Below are positions 59,986 through 64,000 of a stretch of DNA of 64,000 nt, piece after piece; position 1 is the first letter of the stretch; each line of letters opens with the position of its first letter. The notes beneath the pieces were generated by a model, which was given only the letters and a program-made list of their open reading frames with translations, searched no databases and was not told the origin of the DNA. The stretch covers positions 81,385 through 145,384 of the forward strand of contig CAJUGD010000003.1 in NCBI GenBank assembly GCA_910586205.1, in the 5' to 3' direction. This DNA is from an uncultured Lachnospiraceae bacterium (GTDB lineage: Bacteria > Bacillota > Clostridia > Lachnospirales > Lachnospiraceae). The position numbers and the translations under genes are program-made.

Positions 59986-61773
59986 TTACTGTTTGTAAAT
60001 AGCGCCGAATTTACACTTCTCCATACAAGCACCGCACTTAATACATTTATCCTGATCAATAATGTGCGGGTTTCGGACAGAGCCGCTGATGGCGTTGTTG
60101 GGACAGTTCCGTGCACACAAGGTACAGCCGCGGCACTTATCAGCATCGATATGGTAGGAGAGAAGGGCCTTACAAACTCCGGCTGGGCATCTCTTTTCTT
60201 TGACATGGGCTTCATACTCATCACGGAAATAGCGAAGCGTGGAGAGCACCGGGTTGGGGGCAGTCTGGCCTAAGGCACAGGCAGAGTTCTCTTTGATATA
60301 GTAGCAGAGTTCCTCTAACTTATCCAGATCCTCCATGGTAGCCTGGCCTTTGGTGATCTTGGTAAGCATCTCCAAAAGGCGTTTGGTGCCTACACGGCAG
60401 GGAGTACATTTGCCGCAGGATTCTTCCACAGTAAACTCCAGGAAGAACTTGGCAATATCTACCATACAGTCATCCTCGTCCATAACAATCAGACCGCCGG
60501 AACCCATCATGGAACCAATGGCAATCAGGTTATCATAGTCAATAGGAATATCAAAATGCTCATAGGGAATACATCCGCCGGAAGGTCCTCCGGTCTGAGC
60601 AGCCTTAAACTTTTTGCCGTTGGGAATGCCGCCGCCGATTTCTTCGATTACTTCCCGAAGGGTAGTTCCCATGGGAATCTCTACCAAGCCGGTGTTGTGA
60701 ATCTTACCACCCAGTGCAAATACCTTGGTTCCCTTGGATTTCTCTGTACCCATGGAGGCAAACCACTCGGGACCATTGAGAATGATCTGGGGAATATTGG
60801 CGTAGGTTTCCACATTATTTAAAATCGTTGGCTTGCCGAATAACCCCTTTTGAGCCGGGAAGGGAGGTCTGGGCTTTGGCTCACCTCGGTTGCCTTCAAT
60901 GGAGTGCATCAGAGCTGTCTCCTCACCGCAGACAAAGGCCCCGGCGCCTAGACGAAGGTCAATATCAAAATCAAAACCAGTTCCGAAAATATCCTTGCCC
61001 AAAAGTTCCATCTCTCTTGCCTGGCTGATGGCTATTTTCAGACGATCTACGGCAATGGGATACTCGGCACGAACATATATGTAACCCTGATTGGCGCCAA
61101 TGGCATAGCCGGCAATGGCCATGGCCTCCAAAACAGCATGAGGATCACCCTCCAGCACGGAACGATCCATAAATGCGCCGGGATCTCCTTCATCTGCGTT
61201 GCAGCATACATATTTCTGATCCGCTTCATTCTGCTTTGCAAGCTTCCATTTAAGACCGGTTGGGAAGCCGCCGCCGCCTCTTCCTCGAAGACCGGAATCT
61301 ATCAGACACTTGATCACATCATCCGGGGTCATCTCTGTCAGAACTTTGCCCAAGGCAGCATAGCCGCCGGTTCCAATGTATTCTTCAATCACTTCCGGGT
61401 TAATGATACCGCAGTTGCGCAGAGCGATCCGATGCTGCTTTTTATAAAAGTCTGTATCTACTAATGCCTTGACGCCGGTCTGGGTAACGGTCTCTTGATA
61501 CAGAAGACGGGTTACTACGCGGCCTTTTAATAAATGCTCAGAAACAATTTCCGGAATATCTTCTACCTTGACCATAGAGTAGAAGCTGGCATCCGGATAT
61601 ACAATCATAATCGGTCCTAACGCACAAAGGCCATGGCAGCCTGTCTGGACAACCGATACCTCGTCCTGCAGGCCCGCTTTCTCGATCTCTGCCCTTAATG
61701 CTTCCATTATCTGCTGGCTGCCGGAGGATGTACATCCTGTTCCGCCGCAGACTAATACATGTGAACGATACAT
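59986..61773 (-). CDS. hydB: Hydrogenase subunit HydB, NuoF-like NADH-binding flavoprotein
   Basis: A 595-residue subunit. N-terminal thioredoxin-like [2Fe-2S] domain (about 1-100; VCGGTGCTSSGSQQ and QTGCHGLCALGPIM), then the NADH/FMN NuoF domain (about 125-480; GLRGRGGGGFPTGLKW, CNADEGDPGAFMDR, GAGAFVCGEETAL), the SLBB and Fe-S cap (ESCGKCTPCRVGTKR), and two C-terminal [4Fe-4S] motifs (CRGCTLCARNCP, CIKCGACMEKC). It accepts electrons from NADH. It lies 10 bp after the ferredoxin gene and 10 bp before hydA. Confidence 0.95.
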   Translation of the reverse strand: MYRSHVLVCGGTGCTSSGSQQIMEALRAEIEKAGLQDEVSVVQTGCHGLCALGPIMIVYPDASFYSMVKVEDIPEIVSEHLLKGRVVTRLLYQETVTQTGVKALVDTDFYKKQHRIALRNCGIINPEVIEEYIGTGGYAALGKVLTEMTPDDVIKCLIDSGLRGRGGGGFPTGLKWKLAKQNEADQKYVCCNADEGDPGAFMDRSVLEGDPHAVLEAMAIAGYAIGANQGYIYVRAEYPIAVDRLKIAISQAREMELLGKDIFGTGFDFDIDLRLGAGAFVCGEETALMHSIEGNRGEPKPRPPFPAQKGLFGKPTILNNVETYANIPQIILNGPEWFASMGTEKSKGTKVFALGGKIHNTGLVEIPMGTTLREVIEEIGGGIPNGKKFKAAQTGGPSGGCIPYEHFDIPIDYDNLIAIGSMMGSGGLIVMDEDDCMVDIAKFFLEFTVEESCGKCTPCRVGTKRLLEMLTKITKGQATMEDLDKLEELCYYIKENSACALGQTAPNPVLSTLRYFRDEYEAHVKEKRCPAGVCKALLSYHIDADKCRGCTLCARNCPNNAISGSVRNPHIIDQDKCIKCGACMEKCKFGAIYKQ

Positions 61774-61784
61774 TTTGCTCCTCC

Positions 61785-62162
61785 TTATTTGATGTCTGCT
61801 GAATTCAGGGTGTATTCTTCTACCACATGTCCCCCGATCAGGTGACGTTCTACGATCTCAGCAGCTTTGTCGGCATTCATCTTGATGTAGGTGATCTTTT
61901 GCTTGCCGGGCTCCATAACTTCCACGATAGGCTCATACTGGCACAGGCCGATACAGCCGGTTTGGGTCACAGCCACCTTGCCTGTAAGGCCCTTTTCCTG
62001 AACCAGAGTGGACAGGGCATTAAGGACAGGTCTTGCGCCGCTGGCAATTCCGCAGGTGGCCATACCCACGACCACGCGGGTGTGATTGTGGTCCTCTGCA
62101 CGAAGTCCTACCTGGCCCTGCATTTTATTGCGGATAGCTTTTAATTCTTCAAGGCTTTTCAT
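61785..62162 (-). CDS. Thioredoxin-like [2Fe-2S] ferredoxin of the hydrogenase operon
   Basis: A 125-residue [2Fe-2S] protein. Cluster ligands fit MATCGIASGARPV (one Cys) and VAVTQTGCIGLCQYEP (two Cys), with fewer Cys than NuoE, so the fourth ligand is not clear to me. It is a common extra gene in clostridial HydABC operons, likely an electron relay. Start ATG 62162 follows GGAGG (62167-62172 on the complement); a slightly longer frame from 62174 is rejected. It lies between the ATPase gene and hydB. Confidence 0.85.
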   Translation of the reverse strand: MKSLEELKAIRNKMQGQVGLRAEDHNHTRVVVGMATCGIASGARPVLNALSTLVQEKGLTGKVAVTQTGCIGLCQYEPIVEVMEPGKQKITYIKMNADKAAEIVERHLIGGHVVEEYTLNSADIK

Positions 62163-62218
62163 AGTATCCTCCAAATTTTGAGAAATGTTGTAACGTTTAA
62201 CAAGTCATCAGGTCCATA

Positions 62219-62776
62219 TCAGTATATGGCGCCTTTGTCGGTTTCCAGCTTGTTCTCTGTCAGGTAGTCTTTAATATATTCGGAAATCTCCGGAGTGTCA
62301 AAGGGAACCCCTTCCAGAATCTCCTTAAATTCCCGGGTGTCCAAGGTGAAGGACCGTCCGTTATATCGGTACTGATAGAGAAAATCAGTGTCCGGGTGGT
62401 AGACTACCAGCGTATGTATGGTGCTTGTAATGTCTCCAAGAGGCATCCGATCAATGTGGGACAGGACGAAAACTGCCGTCACAGTGGTGCCGACGCCCGG
62501 CTGGGATTCAATGGAAAAAGAACCGCCCGCTGCCTCTGCCGCGTATTTGAAAAAAGGAACGCCCAGCCCTACCTTGCGGGTGGTCCTGCTGGTGAAGAAC
62601 GGGTCTGTCACCTGTGCTGCCTGCTCTGGGGTCATGCCGCATCCATCATCAGCAATAGTGATGGAAAGCCGGTCAGCCTCTGTATCGGCATCTACAATGA
62701 TCTCTACCAGAGAAGCACCGGCGCGGGTTGAATTTTCCGCTACATCCAATACATTTAAGGAAAGCTCGGTCATCAT
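62219..62776 (-). CDS. HATPase_c protein (histidine-kinase-like ATPase) in hydrogenase operon
   Basis: A 185-residue protein with a GHKL ATPase domain only: LNVLDVAENSTRAGASLVEI (N box, about 5-25), IADDGCGMTPEQAAQV (G1), KVGLGVPFFKYAAEAAGGSF (G2). No HisKA domain, receiver or membrane segment is present, so it is not a two-component kinase; it resembles anti-sigma/serine-kinase ATPases. The C-terminal third is specific. It lies 6 bp after hydC and 57 bp before the ferredoxin gene. A role in regulation or in folding of the complex is possible. Confidence 0.85.
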   Translation of the reverse strand: MMTELSLNVLDVAENSTRAGASLVEIIVDADTEADRLSITIADDGCGMTPEQAAQVTDPFFTSRTTRKVGLGVPFFKYAAEAAGGSFSIESQPGVGTTVTAVFVLSHIDRMPLGDITSTIHTLVVYHPDTDFLYQYRYNGRSFTLDTREFKEILEGVPFDTPEISEYIKDYLTENKLETDKGAIY

Positions 62777-62782
62777 AGGCGC

Positions 62783-63277
62783 TTATTGATACTTTGCCAG
62801 AATGCCCGGAATATCATCCGGAACCAGCCGTCCATATACCTCATCATTGATCATCATGACAGGGGCAAGGCCGCAGGCTCCCACACAGCGGCAGGAATCC
62901 AGGGAAAACTTGCCATCCGGGGTACACTGGCCGTTGGTAATGCCTAAAAGCTCCTCCAATTTGCTGAAAATTGCCGCGGAACCCTTTACGTAGCAGGCAG
63001 TGCCCAAGCATACGGAAATCTGATACTTGCCCTTGGGCTGTAAAGCAAACTGAGCATAAAAGGTTGCTATGCCATAGATCTTCTCCAGCGGGATACCCGT
63101 CTCGTCGGAGATCATGGTCTGGACTTCAATGGGGAGATAGCCGTAAATCTCCTGTGCCTGCTGCATGATTGGCATCAAGGCGCCCTTGGTGTCCTTCAGC
63201 TCGGCGATGACCTTCTTTAAAGCGGCTTCCTGCTCCGGGGTTCCGCTGAAGGGAACTCCTTCTTTTTTGCAAGCCAT
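62783..63277 (-). CDS. hydC: Hydrogenase subunit HydC, NuoE-like [2Fe-2S] protein
   Basis: A 164-residue subunit with one [2Fe-2S] cluster that links HydB to the rest of the complex. Helical N-terminal part (KKVIAELKDTKGALMPIMQQAQEIYGYLP) and the thioredoxin-like part with Cys ligands in VCLGTACYVKGS and DSCRCVGACGLAPVMMIND. First gene of the operon; AAGGAGGATGAG sits just before ATG. A candidate promoter and Rex-like site lie upstream at 63304-63326. Confidence 0.95.
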   Translation of the reverse strand: MACKKEGVPFSGTPEQEAALKKVIAELKDTKGALMPIMQQAQEIYGYLPIEVQTMISDETGIPLEKIYGIATFYAQFALQPKGKYQISVCLGTACYVKGSAAIFSKLEELLGITNGQCTPDGKFSLDSCRCVGACGLAPVMMINDEVYGRLVPDDIPGILAKYQ

Positions 63278-63593
63278 GTCTCATCCTCCTTCTGTAATGC
63301 TTTTTGTGAAATGTAACAATATTCTAACATGAAAATGACAAAAAATCCATAGTAAATAAATAGTTATCATACCTGTTAAAAACATATCGATAAAAATTGT
63401 TGATAATTCACTTTTTCAATGGTATTCTTATGGTAGACAAAATGACGGGGGCTGTTTATAAATTTTGGAGCATCTGGTAAAAATCGTCTCACAAAATCAC
63501 GCACAAAGAGATTCCGGAGCGTGTCTGAAAATTGCTTTCCGCCAGACGCGCTCTGGGAGTACATGAAATCTTAATGGAGGAGGAATAGAGAAG
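63278..63593. other. 316-bp divergent intergenic region
   Basis: Between hydC (minus) and the DRTGG gene (plus). Besides the hyd promoter it holds an AT-rich stretch with TTGTTGATAATTC (about 63397-63409), and a stem AGCGTGTCTG/CAGACGCGCT (63518-63527 with 63543-63552) in the leader of the DRTGG gene. No gene is seen. Confidence 0.5.
63304..63326 (-). promoter_or_regulatory. Candidate hyd operon -10 box with adjoining Rex-like palindrome
   Basis: On the minus strand TAGAAT (63326-63321) is a good -10 with a weak TGGATT 17 bp upstream, followed at once by an inverted repeat, TTGTGAAATGTAACAA on the plus strand (63304-63319). TTGTGA and TAACAA resemble Rex half-sites, but the 16-bp spacing is 2 bp shorter than the usual 18. 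Confidence 0.4.
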
Positions 63594-63941
63594 ATGACGG
63601 TAAAGGATGTACAGGATATTCTGGGAGCAAGGGTTCTGACAGGGGAGGAGTTTTTGGACCGGGAGGTGAGAAGTGCATGCGGGTCCGACATGATGAGTGA
63701 TGTTCTGGCATTTTCCAAGGATCATTCCGTGCTGCTGACCGGGCTGTGCAACCCTCAGGTAATCCGCACGGCAGAGATGTTAGACATTGTTTGCCTGGTA
63801 TTTGTCCGGGGGAAAAAGCCGGATGAAACCATTGTGGAGATGGCAAAGGAGCGGGAGATTATTGTGCTGGAGACCGGGCACAGGATGTTTTCCTCCTGCG
63901 GGATGCTTTACAAGGCCGGGCTGGGCGGAGGTGCGATCTGA
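63594..63941 (+). CDS. DRTGG-domain protein
   Basis: A 115-residue protein consisting of one DRTGG-like domain (named from a short motif): TVKDVQDILGARVLTGEEFLDREVRSACGSDMMSDVLAF spans the conserved start (positions about 2-40). The domain occurs in phosphotransacetylase-type and CBS/kinase proteins and in stand-alone form beside hydrogenase genes of Clostridia. No catalytic residues are visible, so a regulatory or ligand-binding role is inferred. GGAGGAGG precedes ATG. It overlaps the next gene by 1 bp (TGATG), showing coupling. Confidence 0.8.
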   Translation: MTVKDVQDILGARVLTGEEFLDREVRSACGSDMMSDVLAFSKDHSVLLTGLCNPQVIRTAEMLDIVCLVFVRGKKPDETIVEMAKEREIIVLETGHRMFSSCGMLYKAGLGGGAI

Positions 63942-64000
63942 TGGATGAGGCAATTGTACTGAAATATGAAATATCTCCGGATGATTTTACCAGGGCAGGA
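63941..64000 (+). CDS. Start of a coupled gene, cut by the window edge
   Basis: An open frame of 20 codons begins at ATG 63941 (MDEAIVLKYEISPDDFTRAG) and continues past the end. Too short to identify; in related clusters a stand-alone anti-sigma-type ATPase follows the DRTGG gene and this N-terminus is compatible with that. Confidence 0.5.
   Translation, partial: MDEAIVLKYEISPDDFTRAG

Noticed and set aside
58221..61773. Open frames on the plus strand across the hydrogenase genes
   Set aside because: Shadow frames of hydA and hydB with no ribosome binding sites.
1..64000. tRNA genes, rRNA genes, prophage or integrative element
   Set aside because: No cloverleaf, rRNA segment, integrase, transposase or phage structural gene was seen.

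Overview
The window is chromosomal DNA of an anaerobic, probably spore-forming Firmicute, most likely a Lachnospiraceae / Clostridium cluster XIVa gut-type bacterium. The reasons are the SCIFF peptide with its radical SAM maturase next to secDF-tgt-yajC, several [FeFe]-hydrogenases including an NADH-linked trimeric type, strong AGGAGG ribosome binding sites, moderate GC content, a YtvI-like sporulation membrane protein, and many sugar-specific PTS systems. I see no insertion sequence, prophage, CRISPR array, rRNA or tRNA. The identification rests on gene content and reading of the proteins, not on a database search.

Layout. 1-5.8 kb: end of a glycogen synthase gene, a YuiD-like membrane protein, rpsO-pnp with structured leaders, and a secreted M14 carboxypeptidase. 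5.8-14.3 kb: PHP phosphatase (minus strand), Na/Pi cotransporter with a PhoU domain, the glycolytic run gap-pgk-tpiA, a short KdpD-like kinase with a KdpE-like regulator, and a lipoprotein. 14.5-19.9 kb: amylosucrase-like GH13 enzyme, YtvI-like protein, a RelA/SpoT-type nucleotide synthetase that appears to carry a C-terminal HEPN-like domain, and a YgjP-type metallopeptidase. 19.9-25.7 kb: a five-gene peptide/nickel ABC importer behind a long structured leader. 25.8-29.0 kb: VTC polyphosphate polymerase, DUF4956 membrane protein and a beta-rich carbohydrate-binding lipoprotein.

29.1-34.0 kb: a small [2Fe-2S] protein, a PAS-containing [FeFe]-hydrogenase-like sensor and a SpoIIE/PP2C phosphatase, followed by a second, group-B-like [FeFe]-hydrogenase. 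34.1-48.7 kb is a carbohydrate block: GntR/UTRA regulator, 6-phospho-beta-glucosidase and cellobiose-type PTS IIC-IIB-IIA; a GntR/FCD regulator with ispE; a two-subunit LacL/LacM beta-galactosidase; a PatB/MalY C-S lyase; an alpha-glucoside PTS with a GH4 6-phospho-alpha-glucosidase; and an RpiR regulator. 48.7-57.2 kb is housekeeping: proS, cca, the SCIFF gene and maturase, secDF, tgt, yajC. 57.6-58.1 kb encodes a protein built on a perfect heptad repeat. 58.2-63.3 kb (minus strand) is a HydABC-type hydrogenase operon with two accessory genes. The window ends in a divergent cluster that starts with a DRTGG-domain protein.

How it fits together: sugars enter by PTS or are cut from beta-galactosides and alpha-glucosides, pass through gap-pgk-tpiA, and the NADH and reduced ferredoxin are disposed of as H2 by the trimeric hydrogenase. 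The PAS-hydrogenase/phosphatase module probably senses H2 or redox state. Three candidate Rex-like (NADH/NAD+-responsive) palindromes, in front of gap, the sensor module and the trimeric hydrogenase, would tie these together. That link is inference from sequence pattern.
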